Below are positions 15,511 to 27,905 of a stretch of DNA of 64,000 nt, piece after piece. Position 1 is the stretch's first letter, and every line of letters begins with the position of its first letter. The translations under genes were made by a program, and so were the position numbers. Source of the DNA: Acinetobacter sp. ANC 3929 (GTDB taxonomy: Bacteria; Pseudomonadota; Gammaproteobacteria; Pseudomonadales; Moraxellaceae); contig NZ_KB850000.1 of the NCBI RefSeq assembly GCF_000369405.1, positions 1 to 64,000 of the forward strand, written 5' to 3'. The notes below the pieces were generated by a model. It was not told where the DNA came from and ran no database searches. It was given only the letters and a program-made list of their open reading frames with translations.

Positions 15511-17682
15511 TTAGAATTTAAACGTTGCTCGCAACACCGCTTGGCGTGAATCACCTTGAGACACAGCGAGATTATTGACGCTAGCAGTGTAATAGGTCTT
15601 ATCAAAGATATTATTTAAATTAAATTGAAAATTCACCGCTTGTTTGGCAATAGTGGTGTCATAACTGACAAAGGCATTGGCAAGCGTATATTCAGGTAGC
15701 TCAAAGCTATTCTCAGAGTCTCCGGCACGTTTACCGACATAATTGCCACTGAGACCTAAACGTAATTTGCCATTGTAAAGTTCCCCATAATTATAGGCTA
15801 AGGCCAGAGAAGCTGTATCTCGTGCCACATTATTCAAGCGATTGCCTTGCAAACCAAGCTCATCTTCGGTGACTTTGGCATCAGTATAGGCATAAGTGAG
15901 GGTCGCATCGAGTTGATCAGTTAGTCGTCCAGTGAGGTCAAGTTCAGCGCCTTTGGAACGGACTGCACCTGTAGTATGCAGTTCGACCTCATTGCTTGAT
16001 GGATTGGTTACTTTGGCCAAAACATTACGTTTTTTAATATCATAGAGTGCAAAGTTAGCTTTGATACGGTCATTGAACTCATATTTGGCACCCACTTCAT
16101 AGGATTTTGCTTGTTCTGGGCTGACATCACCATCAATGACTGCATTGCCGCCAAGGGGGGCGATTGACGATGACGGTTTAAGGGATTCGGTATAGCTCCC
16201 ATACAATGAAAGCTGGTCATTCCATTGATAGACTAAGCCTGCATGTGGAAGCCAAGCATCATCTTTGGTATTGGTATTTTCCTTAAATGGTCTGCCACGT
16301 CCAGCAGTCTGTTGATAATTGAGGTAACGACCACCGAGTACTGCAATCCATTTTTCATTTAAATGAATGGCATCTTGGACATATAAACCGTAGGTGTGTA
16401 ATTTATCGGTTTGGTCACTGTCCGACGCGACAATATTCCGTGAAGCCTCAACCGCCCCATAGTGGGGATTTAAATAATCTAAAGTTGAGGTATCTCCGCG
16501 AACCATGTCAGGACGGAAATATTTACGGTATTCGATATCTGAACCGATTTGAAGATCATGTTTTAAGCCAAGTAAATTGACTGAACCTGTCAAATAGGCT
16601 TGGGCATTACTGTCTACGCTTTCGGCATTCAGCGTCGCATCGGTACGACGTGTCACCGTATGATTGATGGTATTTAATTTGGTTACACGTAACTGATTGG
16701 CATCATAAGTTTCATAGTTATAGGTATAGCCGAAGTGAGCTGACCAAGTATCATTAATCTGATGGTCAACTAATAGTTGTGCCAAATGAGCTTCACCTTT
16801 CATTTGGTTAAAGGCTTCATCCAAGCGCTGATATTTTGAGATGGGTAGGGCCTTCTTGGTTTTTGGATCAAAAATGGTCGAGCGGTCAAAAGGCACATCA
16901 AAATCACGATATTGATAACTTAAATTGACTTTAGTTTGGCCATTATCCCAACCCAATGATGGCGCAATTAAAGTCTGTTTGAGCTGACCGAAGTTACGCC
17001 AGTAGTCTGTATCGGAATGATCGACAATAAAACGATAGGCAAAGTTACTGTCACTGATTGCAGCCGTGGTATCCAGACTTGCACCTAAGCCATTTTTACC
17101 TGCGGCAAAGCTCGAACCATAAAGTGAAAACTCAGTTTTCTGCGTGCGTTCAGGTTTTTTTGTAATGACATTGACTACACCACCAGGATCCATAATGCCA
17201 TAGAGTAACGACGATGGACCTTTTAAAACTTCGATCTGTTCGACTGCCGCATTCATGGTCCGACCTTGCACAATCGGCATTCCATTTACCGTAATTGAAC
17301 CATCACGATTGTCACCAAAACCCCGTTTCATCACGGTGTCTTGAGTACCACCCAAAGTATTACCCTGTGTAATACCGCTGACTTGGGTGAGTGCATTATC
17401 TAAGTTTGCAGGCAAATAATCTTTTACGTATTGTTTAGAGACTACATTTACTGTTTGTGGACTTTCCAAATTATTTTTATTACCTCTCAAGGTTGATGCC
17501 GTTTGAGAGGTGATATAACTTGGAGTCTGTTCTGCATGAACGCTAATTGTTGCGAGTTGAGTCGGTTGTACAGAAGTCGCTTCTGCCCATGAGATGATAG
17601 GGATGAAAGATAAAAGCAGAGGGCTACTATGTTTTAAAACTTCAATAGTAATGAGATTTTGGCGTGGCGAGAAAGCAGACAT
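15511..17682 (-). CDS. TonB-dependent siderophore receptor
   Basis: A 723-residue outer-membrane receptor. A signal sequence ends near SWAEA and is followed by ATISVHAEQ (TonB-box region). The plug domain (about 55-170) contains SPQTVNVVSKQ, LDNALTQVSGI, RGFGDNRDGSITVNGMP and IEVLKGPSSLLYG, then GGVVNVITKKP. The 22-strand barrel ends with the typical terminal aromatic residue (AVLRATFKF). The plug motifs put it in the ferric-siderophore class (FhuA/FpvA/FoxA-like); the ligand is not deducible. It has its own promoter with an internal Fur site at 17778-17805. Length is normal. Confidence 0.92.
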   Translation of the reverse strand: MSAFSPRQNLITIEVLKHSSPLLLSFIPIISWAEATSVQPTQLATISVHAEQTPSYITSQTASTLRGNKNNLESPQTVNVVSKQYVKDYLPANLDNALTQVSGITQGNTLGGTQDTVMKRGFGDNRDGSITVNGMPIVQGRTMNAAVEQIEVLKGPSSLLYGIMDPGGVVNVITKKPERTQKTEFSLYGSSFAAGKNGLGASLDTTAAISDSNFAYRFIVDHSDTDYWRNFGQLKQTLIAPSLGWDNGQTKVNLSYQYRDFDVPFDRSTIFDPKTKKALPISKYQRLDEAFNQMKGEAHLAQLLVDHQINDTWSAHFGYTYNYETYDANQLRVTKLNTINHTVTRRTDATLNAESVDSNAQAYLTGSVNLLGLKHDLQIGSDIEYRKYFRPDMVRGDTSTLDYLNPHYGAVEASRNIVASDSDQTDKLHTYGLYVQDAIHLNEKWIAVLGGRYLNYQQTAGRGRPFKENTNTKDDAWLPHAGLVYQWNDQLSLYGSYTESLKPSSSIAPLGGNAVIDGDVSPEQAKSYEVGAKYEFNDRIKANFALYDIKKRNVLAKVTNPSSNEVELHTTGAVRSKGAELDLTGRLTDQLDATLTYAYTDAKVTEDELGLQGNRLNNVARDTASLALAYNYGELYNGKLRLGLSGNYVGKRAGDSENSFELPEYTLANAFVSYDTTIAKQAVNFQFNLNNIFDKTYYTASVNNLAVSQGDSRQAVLRATFKF

Positions 17683-18132
17683 AGGGATACCTGAGCGATA
17701 TAAAAATCGAGGTGGTGCAGGAGAGACGCAGTCACTTCACCTAACAAGTATCGGTGAGTGTCGCAATAAGCGAGTCAAGTATATTTAAATGGGAATCATT
17801 TTCAAGTGAATAGTTGGAGGATAAAAATTTATAAAACTAAGATACTGATAATTCATTTATTATTCTTTAAAATTAATTTGTATGCTTTTCAGCTTTTGAT
17901 CATATCTCGGTTTAACTAGGAGGAGATGTCATTACAATAAATTTTTAAAATGTAGTCCTGAAAGGTTTCATTGAAATGAATAAGATTCATATTTGAATAT
18001 TTAAATAAATCATTTTATTCATAGTGATTTGTTGGGTAGGCTAAAACAACACAGGTATATAGAACAATTAGAGATCGCCATGGATGAGCAGTATTTAAAA
18101 CTTGATGCTTTTATCTTATTTTGAGTATAACA
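17683..18132. other. Intergenic region between siderophore receptor and amidohydrolase
   Basis: 450 nt holding the Fur-regulated receptor promoter (17778-17805) and the leader of the receptor. The right half (17820-18079) is AT-rich with no feature recognised. A 14-codon frame (MDEQYLKLDAFILF, 18080-18124) ends 8 nt before the amidohydrolase ATG. Confidence 0.55.
17778..17805 (-). promoter_or_regulatory. Promoter with overlapping Fur site for the siderophore receptor
   Basis: On the minus strand: -35 TTGAAA (17800-17805), 16-nt spacer, -10 TATACT (17778-17783). A Fur-like sequence (AAATGGGAATCATTTTCA on the plus strand, 17787-17804) fills the spacer. The predicted leader is about 90 nt. Confidence 0.65.
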
Positions 18133-19209
18133 ATGACACGATTAGATTTTGCAATTATTGATCCGCATATCCATCAATGGGATCCTTACCATACACCACA
18201 TTCAGCGGCACTGTTGGTCAAAGCTTTAGGCAAATATCCAACCGTGATGGATAAGGTGGTGCGGTTGGTTAAACCCAAACCCTTATTGGATACTTTAGGT
18301 TTAACTGCATATGCATTGAACCCCTATTTACCAGAGCATTACCAGACAGACACTTCGCTATTCTCAGTTGAGAGTGTAGTTCATGTCGAAGCCAACTGGC
18401 ATCATCATAAAGGTTTTGGGGTGGTTGAAGAAACGGATTGGATTCAGCAATTAGATTTTAAAGCACAGGGTCTAAAACTAGGTGCAATTGTTGCAACAGC
18501 TGACCCAAGAGATCGAAAATTCAAAGATATTCTTAAAGCGCATCAGGATGTAAGCCCGCTATTCCGTGGTATTCGTAAAATGGCAGCTTGGCATCAAGAT
18601 AGCGGTGTTTATCGTTGGTGTGATCGGCCACATTTATATCAAAACAAGAAATTCTTAAAAGGTTTTGAACAATTGGCAAAAATGGGTTTGTCTTTTGATG
18701 CTTGGGGTTATTCTTCACAACTAAATGAAATTACCGCGCTGGCTCAGCAGTTTCCAGACACTCCAATTGTGGTTGATCATCTGGCTACCCCAGTTGGTTT
18801 ATTTGGGGCAGTGGGTAAAAAAACAGGCAAAACACTGGCGCAAAGAAATGCCATCTTTAAACAATGGCAACATGATATTGCACATTTAGCCGAGCAGAAA
18901 AATGTCCACGCCAAAATTTCAGGTTTAATGATGCCTGTGCTCGGCCATACATATTACAAACAGCATCGAACGGCGACCATTGCAGAGATGGCGAGTCTAC
19001 TCACCCCATTGATTCAACATGCAATCGCTGTATTTGGTATAGAGCGGATTATGTATGCGTCTAATTTTCCGATGGATAAACCAAATACGACCTTAAATGA
19101 TTTAATCCATGCCTATATTCAAATGATTGCACCCTATGGTGATCAGGCTTTGCATGCCATATTTAGACAAAATGCCGCCAATTTTTATCAACTTCCTTTA
19201 GAGCCATAA
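18133..19209 (+). CDS. Amidohydrolase-family (TIM-barrel) metal hydrolase
   Basis: 358 residues from the ATG at 18133 (a TTG four codons earlier is also in frame). IIDPHIHQWDP at the N-terminus is the HxH metal motif of amidohydrolase-2 proteins. Later landmarks are HVEANW, FRGIRKMAAWH, IVVDHLATP and the closing RIMYASNFPMDKP, which aligns with the Asp-containing end of the lactonase-like branch. Relatives hydrolyse lactones or decarboxylate aromatic acids; the substrate here is unknown. There is no Shine-Dalgarno before the start. It is followed after 1 nt by an SDR gene, so the two are an operon. Confidence 0.82.
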   Translation: MTRLDFAIIDPHIHQWDPYHTPHSAALLVKALGKYPTVMDKVVRLVKPKPLLDTLGLTAYALNPYLPEHYQTDTSLFSVESVVHVEANWHHHKGFGVVEETDWIQQLDFKAQGLKLGAIVATADPRDRKFKDILKAHQDVSPLFRGIRKMAAWHQDSGVYRWCDRPHLYQNKKFLKGFEQLAKMGLSFDAWGYSSQLNEITALAQQFPDTPIVVDHLATPVGLFGAVGKKTGKTLAQRNAIFKQWQHDIAHLAEQKNVHAKISGLMMPVLGHTYYKQHRTATIAEMASLLTPLIQHAIAVFGIERIMYASNFPMDKPNTTLNDLIHAYIQMIAPYGDQALHAIFRQNAANFYQLPLEP

Positions 19210-19210
19210 T

Positions 19211-20053
19211 ATGAAAAGTTTTAATCAAAAAGTCGCTGCAATTACAGGCGCAGGGTCGGGCATTGGTCAACAGCTCGCAATTTTATTGGCTCAACAAGGT
19301 GCACATTTAGCCTTAAGTGATATTAATGAACAGGGTTTGGCGGAAACACAGGCCTTGCTTCAGCAATATCCTGTCAAGGTTACACTGACAAAACTAGATG
19401 TATCAGATCAGACTGCAGTACGTGAATGGGCTGCAGAGAGCTTTAAGGCACATGGCAAGATCAACTTGATTTTTAATAATGCGGGCGTGGCTTTAGCAAG
19501 TACCGTAGAAGGAATGAACTATGATGAGTTGGAATGGATTTTAAATATTAATTTTTGGGGTGTTGTGTACGGCACCAAAGAGTTTTTGCCGTATTTAAAG
19601 CAAAGTGATGAAGGACATATTATTAATATTTCTAGTCTTTTTGGCTTAACTGCTCAGCCGACGCAAAGTGCTTACAATGCTACAAAATTTGCAGTCCGTG
19701 GTTTTACAGAGGCTTTACGCCAAGAGTTAAAAATACAGAATAATGGTTTGAGTGCAACGTGTGTACACCCAGGTGGAATCCGTACCAATATTGCCAACAG
19801 CGCAAGAATGAGTGAGAGCATTCGTAGCTTGGGGATGAACCCAGCCAAAGCGAGTCAGGCATTTAACAAGGTATTAAAAACCCCACCTGAGCAAGCTGCT
19901 AAAATTATTCTGAATGCAGTCAAAGCCGATAAAGCACGTATCTTGATTGGGAACGATGCCAAAATGCTGGATTTGATTCAACGCATCACACCAACGCATT
20001 ATGGACAGGCACTTAGCTTTTTCACCAAGAAAAGTAAGAAAAAGAAAGCGTAA
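19211..20053 (+). CDS. Short-chain dehydrogenase/reductase
   Basis: 280-residue classical SDR: TGAGSGIGQ for the nucleotide, NNAG near residue 90, catalytic Ser in NISSLFG, Tyr155 and Lys159 in YNATK. ALSDINEQ at the end of strand 2 carries an Asp, which favours NAD. The C-terminus is extended and strongly basic (KKSKKKKA). It is the second gene of an operon with the amidohydrolase and is closed by a terminator at 20076-20111. The substrate is unknown. Confidence 0.87.
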   Translation: MKSFNQKVAAITGAGSGIGQQLAILLAQQGAHLALSDINEQGLAETQALLQQYPVKVTLTKLDVSDQTAVREWAAESFKAHGKINLIFNNAGVALASTVEGMNYDELEWILNINFWGVVYGTKEFLPYLKQSDEGHIINISSLFGLTAQPTQSAYNATKFAVRGFTEALRQELKIQNNGLSATCVHPGGIRTNIANSARMSESIRSLGMNPAKASQAFNKVLKTPPEQAAKIILNAVKADKARILIGNDAKMLDLIQRITPTHYGQALSFFTKKSKKKKA

Positions 20054-20394
20054 TTATCTTGAACAAAAGGATGTTAATGATGCTTGTTGCTTTAAATAGG
20101 CATCATTTTTTAGATTTTATGGGTGCATGAAAAGCATGTGCAACGATATCACTACAATAATAGATCGGAGCTGGTGCAAAAATAATTCAAAATATTGCAG
20201 CTCTGCATGAAAAGTGATCTAAAAAAGGGACTACTATTTATTTCCTAAATAATGATTCACTTTACATGTAACTAGATTATTCGGTTTCTGACCTCGTTTG
20301 GTGTAAATTATTGTCCATGCCAAAGTTCTTTTTTGAAAGAATTTCAGCGAATAAATTTTTTTGTACATTTGAGAGAGAATCTAAAGAGTAAAGT
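20054..20394. other. Intergenic region before the malic enzyme gene
   Basis: 341 nt. The terminator at 20076-20111 is the only clear element. The remainder should contain the malic enzyme promoter, but no convincing box or operator was found. Confidence 0.5.
20076..20111 (+). terminator. Rho-independent terminator after the SDR gene
   Basis: AATGATGC (20076-20083) and GCATCATT (20100-20107) form the stem, followed by six T. Confidence 0.7.
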
Positions 20395-22095
20395 ATGTCT
20401 GTGAACCCTAGTAAAATCAAAAAACCTTTATATATTCACTATGCTGGAAACGCTCTTTTAGAACTACCTCTGTTAAATAAAGGCTCTGCTTTTTCTGAAG
20501 AAGAACGAGAGAATTTTAACTTGCATGGCCTAGTTCCGTACAATATTGAGAATATTGAAGAGCAGACCCAACGTTCATATCAACAGTATCTTTCATTTGA
20601 TAACGACTTGAATAAGCATATTTATTTGCGAAATATTCAAGATACCAATGAAACGCTGTTCTATAATTTATTGAGTCAGCATTTAGATGAAATGCTACCG
20701 ATTATTTATACCCCAACGGTTGGCGAAGCATGTCAGCGTTTCTCAGACATCTATCGTCGTCATCGCGGTATCTTTATTTCTTATCCTGAACGTCAGTACA
20801 TCGACCAAATTATTCATAACGTGAACAAGAAAAACGTTAAAGTGATTGTGATTACAGATGGCGAGCGTATTTTAGGTCTCGGTGATCAGGGTATTGGCGG
20901 TATGGGCATTCCAATTGGTAAGTTGTCGCTTTATACCGCATGTGGTGGGATCAGCCCTGCCTATACCTTACCGATCACTATTGATGTCGGAACCAACAAC
21001 CAAGAATTGCTTGATGATCCAATTTATATGGGCTGGAAACAGCCACGTATTCGTGGTGAGCAATATTATGAGTTTGTTGAGCAGATTATTACGGCGGTGC
21101 GTCAGCGTTGGCCAGATGTGCTGATTCAATTTGAAGATTTTGCACAAACCAATGCCATGCCATTATTGACGCAGTATCGCGATAAGATTTGTTGTTTTAA
21201 TGATGATATTCAAGGGACAGCTGCGGTCACTGTTGCGACCTTAATTGCTGCATCAAGAGCGCAAGGCAAACAACTCAAAGATCAAACGGTTACTTTTGTT
21301 GGTGCTGGCTCAGCGGGATGTGGTATCGCAGAACAGATCGTCAGACAGATGATGGATGAAGGCTTGAGCGATCATGAAGCGCGTTCGCGTATCTTCATGG
21401 TAGATCGTTTTGGTTTGATGACTGATCAACAACCGAATTTGCTTGATTTCCAGCAAAAACTTGCAACTCCAGTGGATGCGATTCGCACGTGGGAATATAC
21501 AGGCGACAATGTTGCCTTATTAGATGTTGTGAAAAATGCTAAACCGAGCATCTTGATTGGTGTGTCAGGGCAGGCGGGCTTGTTTAGTGAAGACGTGATT
21601 AAAACGCTCGCTAAATATTATAAGCATCCGATTGTATTGCCATTGTCGAATCCGACGTCACAAGTGGAAGCGCAGCCCAAAGATATTATTGAGTGGACGC
21701 AAGGCGCTGCAATTGTGGCAACAGGTAGCCCTTTTGCACCAGTTTATTTCCAAGGCAAGGTGTATAGCATTGCACAGTGCAATAACTCCTATATCTTCCC
21801 TGGAATTGGACTGGGTGTAATTGCCTGTGGCGCAACTCATATCAGCGATTCGATGTTAATGGCTGCGAGTACCGCTTTGGCAGACTGTTCACCACGTCTG
21901 AAAAATGCTGCGGCAGATTTATTGCCGAATATCAATGACATTCAACAAGTGTCTAAGTTCATTGCATTTAAAGTGGCAAAAGCTGCTATGGCTGATGGAT
22001 TGGCAGTGCCATTGAGCAATGATGTGCTCAAACAGGCAATTGAAGATAACTTCTGGACACCAGAATATCGTAATTATCGCCGTGTGAGCTACTAA
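20395..22095 (+). CDS. maeA: NAD-dependent malic enzyme (oxaloacetate-decarboxylating)
   Basis: 566 residues, the length of E. coli MaeA/SfcA (565). Converts malate to pyruvate, CO2 and NADH. Motifs: [13 protein letters not shown] (catalytic Tyr region, about 100-112), [20 protein letters not shown] (catalytic Lys), FEDFAQTNA with metal ligands, [12 protein letters not shown], and the nucleotide-binding [14 protein letters not shown] near residue 302. It is a single-gene unit with a purine-rich ribosome binding region (AAAGAGTAAAG) and a strong terminator shared with the convergent Lrp-type regulator. Confidence 0.95.
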   Translation: MSVNPSKIKKPLYIHYAGNALLELPLLNKGSAFSEEERENFNLHGLVPYNIENIEEQTQRSYQQYLSFDNDLNKHIYLRNIQDTNETLFYNLLSQHLDEMLPIIYTPTVGEACQRFSDIYRRHRGIFISYPERQYIDQIIHNVNKKNVKVIVITDGERILGLGDQGIGGMGIPIGKLSLYTACGGISPAYTLPITIDVGTNNQELLDDPIYMGWKQPRIRGEQYYEFVEQIITAVRQRWPDVLIQFEDFAQTNAMPLLTQYRDKICCFNDDIQGTAAVTVATLIAASRAQGKQLKDQTVTFVGAGSAGCGIAEQIVRQMMDEGLSDHEARSRIFMVDRFGLMTDQQPNLLDFQQKLATPVDAIRTWEYTGDNVALLDVVKNAKPSILIGVSGQAGLFSEDVIKTLAKYYKHPIVLPLSNPTSQVEAQPKDIIEWTQGAAIVATGSPFAPVYFQGKVYSIAQCNNSYIFPGIGLGVIACGATHISDSMLMAASTALADCSPRLKNAAADLLPNINDIQQVSKFIAFKVAKAAMADGLAVPLSNDVLKQAIEDNFWTPEYRNYRRVSY

Positions 22096-22106
22096 GCCAT
22101 TCAATT

Positions 22107-22134
22107 AAAAAAGGACTCTACGGAGTCCTTTTTT
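22107..22134. terminator. Bidirectional terminator between malic enzyme and Lrp-type regulator
   Basis: AAGGACTC-TACG-GAGTCCTT stem flanked by A and T runs, so it can end transcripts from both sides; the two genes converge here. Confidence 0.9.
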
Positions 22135-22555
22135 AGGTTTTATAAGTAGAGAGCAGAATACTGGTCTCACTATTATAAATCCCTGAAATATTTCGAATTC
22201 GTTCCAAGGCCTTATCAAAGTTTTCCAAACTGTCAGATTGCAATTCCACCAGAATATCCCATTTACCATTGGTGGTATGCAGACGTTCAACGGCTGACTC
22301 TAAGCGCAGCTCTCGAATCACCGCCTGTGCACGCGTACCTTCCACCATAATATTCATCCATGCACGAATAATATTTTTTTCAGCATTGGGGCGAAATCGC
22401 ACAGTGTATCCCGTGATCACGCCAGTAGATTCCATATATTCGATTCGTTTCTGCACCGTGGCACGAGAAACACGTGTTTTTGCTGCTAAGTCTGTAATGG
22501 ATATCCGTGCATTGTCTTTGAGCAAGCCTAATATAATATGATCGATATTGTTCAT
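22133..22555 (-). CDS. Lrp/AsnC-family regulator of the ast cluster
   Basis: 140 residues from the ATG at 22555 (a TTG seven codons upstream is open but less likely). The N-terminal HTH is about residues 1-55 (LDHI..LLKDNARISITDLAAKT-like, RVSRATVQKRIEYMESTGVITGY), and the C-terminal RAM ligand domain is about 65-140. It is divergent from the glutamate dehydrogenase/ast operon, and a 27-bp palindrome lies between them. It probably senses arginine or a related amino acid and controls both directions; this is inferred from position. Confidence 0.87.
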   Translation of the reverse strand: MNNIDHIILGLLKDNARISITDLAAKTRVSRATVQKRIEYMESTGVITGYTVRFRPNAEKNIIRAWMNIMVEGTRAQAVIRELRLESAVERLHTTNGKWDILVELQSDSLENFDKALERIRNISGIYNSETSILLSTYKT

Positions 22556-22574
22556 TTTGGTATTTACTATGCGC

Positions 22575-22630
22575 AAATTGATAAAAATTAATTCATTTTA
22601 ATCATTAAAATGAATTTTGTGAATCAATTT
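22575..22630. promoter_or_regulatory. Operator-like 27-bp palindrome between the Lrp-type gene and the GDH/ast operon
   Basis: Perfect inverted repeat 22590-22616 with 13-bp arms (AATTCATTTTAAT / ATTAAAATGAATT) around one C. An outer pair AAATTGAT (22575-22582) / ATCAATTT (22623-22630) is centred within half a base of the same dyad axis. It lies 20-75 bp from the regulator start, where an Lrp/AsnC multimer would bind. Confidence 0.7.
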
Positions 22631-22778
22631 GATTCTTAATAATAGTGAATATACAAAGCCCCAAGCATTTTTACTTCGGCACTAAAGAAGCAGAATGCAG
22701 TTCAGGGAGGATGGGGTAGGACGCCCTTAAAAAAGGGAATCTGTGAATAACAGGGACAATTGATTAATTAAGGAATAG

Positions 22779-24053
22779 ATGATGTCTTTATCATATGCGG
22801 CTCAAAATGGCAGTGCTTGGCAAACCTTTCTCACTCAAGTAGATCGCGTAGCACCTTATTTGGATGCTGACCTCAGCAACTTTGTGAATACGCTGAAAAC
22901 ACCAAAACGCACCCTGATTGTTGATGTGCCAATCGTGATGGACGATGGCTCAATCCGTCATTTTGAAGGTTACCGTGTACAGCACAATTTATCTCGTGGC
23001 CCAGGTAAAGGTGGTATCCGTTATCACCAAGATGTTGAATTGAATGAAGTCATGGCATTGTCTGCATGGATGACCATTAAAACAGCGGTATTGAATCTAC
23101 CGTTCGGTGGCGCTAAAGGCGGTATTCGCGTCAATCCAAAAGAACTTTCACCGCGTGAATTAGAACGCTTAACTCGTCGTTTTACCAGTGAAATCAGCCC
23201 TATCATTGGCCCACAAATTGATATTCCTGCGCCAGATGTCGGTACCAATGCCAATATTATGGGCTGGATGATGGATACCTATTCAAGTATCAAAGGTCAT
23301 ACCGTAACAGGTGTGGTGACGGGTAAGCCAGTCCATTTAGGTGGTTCACTCGGTCGTGTTCGTGCAACAGGCCGCGGTGTATTTGTCACAGGTATGCAGG
23401 TTGCGGAACGTATTAAATTACCAGTCGAAGGCAGTAAAGTAGCGGTACAAGGCTTCGGTAACGTCGGGAATGAAGCCGCTTATTTGTTTAGCCATGCAGG
23501 CGCAAAAATTGTTGCGGTACAAGATCACACAGGTACGATTTTCAATCCAGAAGGGCTAGATGTCAAAGCACTGCAAAAGCATGTAGTCGAAACAGGCGGC
23601 GTGATGGGTTTTGTAGATTCAACTGTGATTTCAGATGAAGAATTCTGGACGGTTGATATGGATATTCTGATCCCAGCGGCATTGGAAGGTCAGATTACCG
23701 TTGAACGTGCACAAAAACTAAAAGCCAAAATCGTGCTTGAAGGGGCTAATGGTCCAACTTATCCAGAAGCGGATGATGTCTTTGTCAGTCGTGATATTAC
23801 CGTTGTCCCAGATGTGATCTGTAATGCGGGTGGTGTAACGGTCAGTTATTTTGAATGGGTTCAAGATATGGCGAGCTACTTCTGGACTGAGGATGAAATC
23901 AACGAGCGCCTAGACAAATTGATGATTCAAGCGATTGCCGATGTTTGGAATACAGCGGCACAAAAAGAATGTAGCTTGCGCACAGCCGCTTATATTCTAG
24001 CGTGTGAACGTATTCTGAAAGCGCGTAAAGAGCGCGGTATTTTCCCAGGCTAA
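22779..24053 (+). CDS. gdhA: Glu/Leu/Phe/Val dehydrogenase (glutamate dehydrogenase)
   Basis: 424 residues, the size of hexameric NAD(P)-dependent glutamate dehydrogenases. Substrate-binding motifs [10 protein letters not shown] (about 75-84) and [10 protein letters not shown] with the catalytic Lys, APDVGTNA, then the nucleotide domain [10 protein letters not shown] (about 222). It deaminates glutamate, the end product of the AST pathway, to 2-oxoglutarate, which explains its place at the head of the ast genes. Two adjacent ATG codons (22779, 22782) follow AAGGA. A hairpin separates it from astC. NAD preference is inferred from the catabolic context. Confidence 0.93.
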   Translation: MMSLSYAAQNGSAWQTFLTQVDRVAPYLDADLSNFVNTLKTPKRTLIVDVPIVMDDGSIRHFEGYRVQHNLSRGPGKGGIRYHQDVELNEVMALSAWMTIKTAVLNLPFGGAKGGIRVNPKELSPRELERLTRRFTSEISPIIGPQIDIPAPDVGTNANIMGWMMDTYSSIKGHTVTGVVTGKPVHLGGSLGRVRATGRGVFVTGMQVAERIKLPVEGSKVAVQGFGNVGNEAAYLFSHAGAKIVAVQDHTGTIFNPEGLDVKALQKHVVETGGVMGFVDSTVISDEEFWTVDMDILIPAALEGQITVERAQKLKAKIVLEGANGPTYPEADDVFVSRDITVVPDVICNAGGVTVSYFEWVQDMASYFWTEDEINERLDKLMIQAIADVWNTAAQKECSLRTAAYILACERILKARKERGIFPG

Positions 24054-24078
24054 TCAACTAGCCAAAAATAGCGTAAAG

Positions 24079-24102
24079 AGTCTGTTGAGCATTCAACAGA
24101 CT
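24079..24102 (+). promoter_or_regulatory. Intercistronic hairpin between gdhA and astC
   Basis: Perfect 10-bp stem AGTCTGTTGA / TCAACAGACT over GCAT, with no T tract. It is likely an mRNA stabiliser or processing site. Confidence 0.6.
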
Positions 24103-24133
24103 TGAAGATCAAAACAGGAAGTGAGTAAACAAA

Positions 24134-25339
24134 ATGAGCGAAGTCGCAATTACACGTAGCAATTTTAATGATTGGATGGTTCCAGTTTTTGCCCCAGCAA
24201 ATTTCATTTTAGTACGTGGTGAAGGTTCTCGTCTTTGGGATCAAAACGATAAAGAATATATTGATTTTGCAGGTGGGATCGCGGTAAACGCTTTAGGTCA
24301 TGCACATCCTGTGGCAGTAAAAGCCTTAACTGAACAAGCACAAAAGCTGTGGCACATTGGCAATGGTTATACCAACGAGCCTGTATTACGTCTTGCAAAA
24401 CAACTTGTCGATAGTACTTTTGCGGATAAAGTTTTTTTCTGTAACTCAGGTGCAGAAGCCAATGAAGCTGCTTTGAAACTGGCACGTAAAGTTGGTTTGC
24501 TCAGTGGCAATGTAAACAAGAACCAGATTGTGGCATTTAAGAATGCCTTCCATGGTCGCACCTTGTTCACGGTGACTGCTGGTGGTCAACCTAAGTATTC
24601 TCAAGACTTTGCACCATTACCAGGTGGGATTGAACATACTGCATTTAATGACCTTGACGCAGCAAAAGCAGCGATCACTGAAAATACCTGTGCAGTGATT
24701 GTTGAACCGATTCAAGGTGAAGGCGGTGTTTTGCCCGCAGATATCGAATTTTTAAAAGGCTTACGCGCACTCTGTGATGAAAAAGGTGCAGTCCTGATTT
24801 TTGATGAAGTACAAACCGGTGTAGGTCGTACAGGATCATTGTATGCCTATATGAATACAGGGGTAACGCCTGACATTTTAACTACCGCAAAAGCATTGGG
24901 TGGTGGCTTCCCGATTGGTGCCATGATCACCACAGATCATTATGCCAACATGTATGCAGTGGGCGATCACGGTACAACTTATGGGGGTAATCCATTGGCC
25001 TGTGCGGTTGCTGGCGCAGTATTTGAATTCATCAATACACCTGAAGTATTAGACGGTGTAAAACAACGTCATCAATATTTTATTGATGCCTTAAACAAGA
25101 TTAATGCTGAATATGGTCTGTTCAAAGAAATTCGTGGTCAAGGTTTATTAATCGGCTGTGTATTGAAAGATGAATACGCAGGTAAAGCCAAAAATATTGT
25201 GACCTTAGCGGGTGAAGAAGGCTTACTCGCTTTAGTCGCGGGTACAGATGTTGTTCGTTTTACCCCTTCATTGATCATTCCTCAACATGATATTGATGAA
25301 GGTCTAAGCCGTTTTGTTCGTGCATTAGCACGCCTCTAA
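24134..25339 (+). CDS. astC: Succinylornithine transaminase (AstC)
   Basis: 401-residue class III PLP aminotransferase, third step of arginine catabolism by the AST pathway (N2-succinylornithine to its semialdehyde). Motifs: [43 protein letters not shown] and the PLP lysine Lys253 in [15 protein letters not shown]. It is homologous to ArgD, but the position before astA, astD, astB and astE decides for AstC; the enzyme may serve both roles. The ATG has AGGAAGTGAG upstream. Confidence 0.94.
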   Translation: MSEVAITRSNFNDWMVPVFAPANFILVRGEGSRLWDQNDKEYIDFAGGIAVNALGHAHPVAVKALTEQAQKLWHIGNGYTNEPVLRLAKQLVDSTFADKVFFCNSGAEANEAALKLARKVGLLSGNVNKNQIVAFKNAFHGRTLFTVTAGGQPKYSQDFAPLPGGIEHTAFNDLDAAKAAITENTCAVIVEPIQGEGGVLPADIEFLKGLRALCDEKGAVLIFDEVQTGVGRTGSLYAYMNTGVTPDILTTAKALGGGFPIGAMITTDHYANMYAVGDHGTTYGGNPLACAVAGAVFEFINTPEVLDGVKQRHQYFIDALNKINAEYGLFKEIRGQGLLIGCVLKDEYAGKAKNIVTLAGEEGLLALVAGTDVVRFTPSLIIPQHDIDEGLSRFVRALARL

Positions 25340-25360
25340 GTTTGTTGTGAGCATCTAACC

Positions 25361-27873
<2,513 letters not shown>

Positions 27874-27905
27874 GTCGGCTCATATAGGGACACAGGGAGA
27901 GAAAA

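Noticed and set aside
15462..15605. Longer N-terminus for the secreted partner of the receptor
   Set aside because: The extension would overlap the receptor 3' end and destroy the signal peptide.
17594..17788. 64-residue plus-strand frame across the receptor start and promoter
   Set aside because: It covers the Fur-controlled promoter of the opposite gene and has no ribosome binding site.
22730..22745. CCCTT-AAAA-AAGGG hairpin before glutamate dehydrogenase as a riboswitch or terminator
   Set aside because: Only five base pairs with no T tract; too short to support a call.
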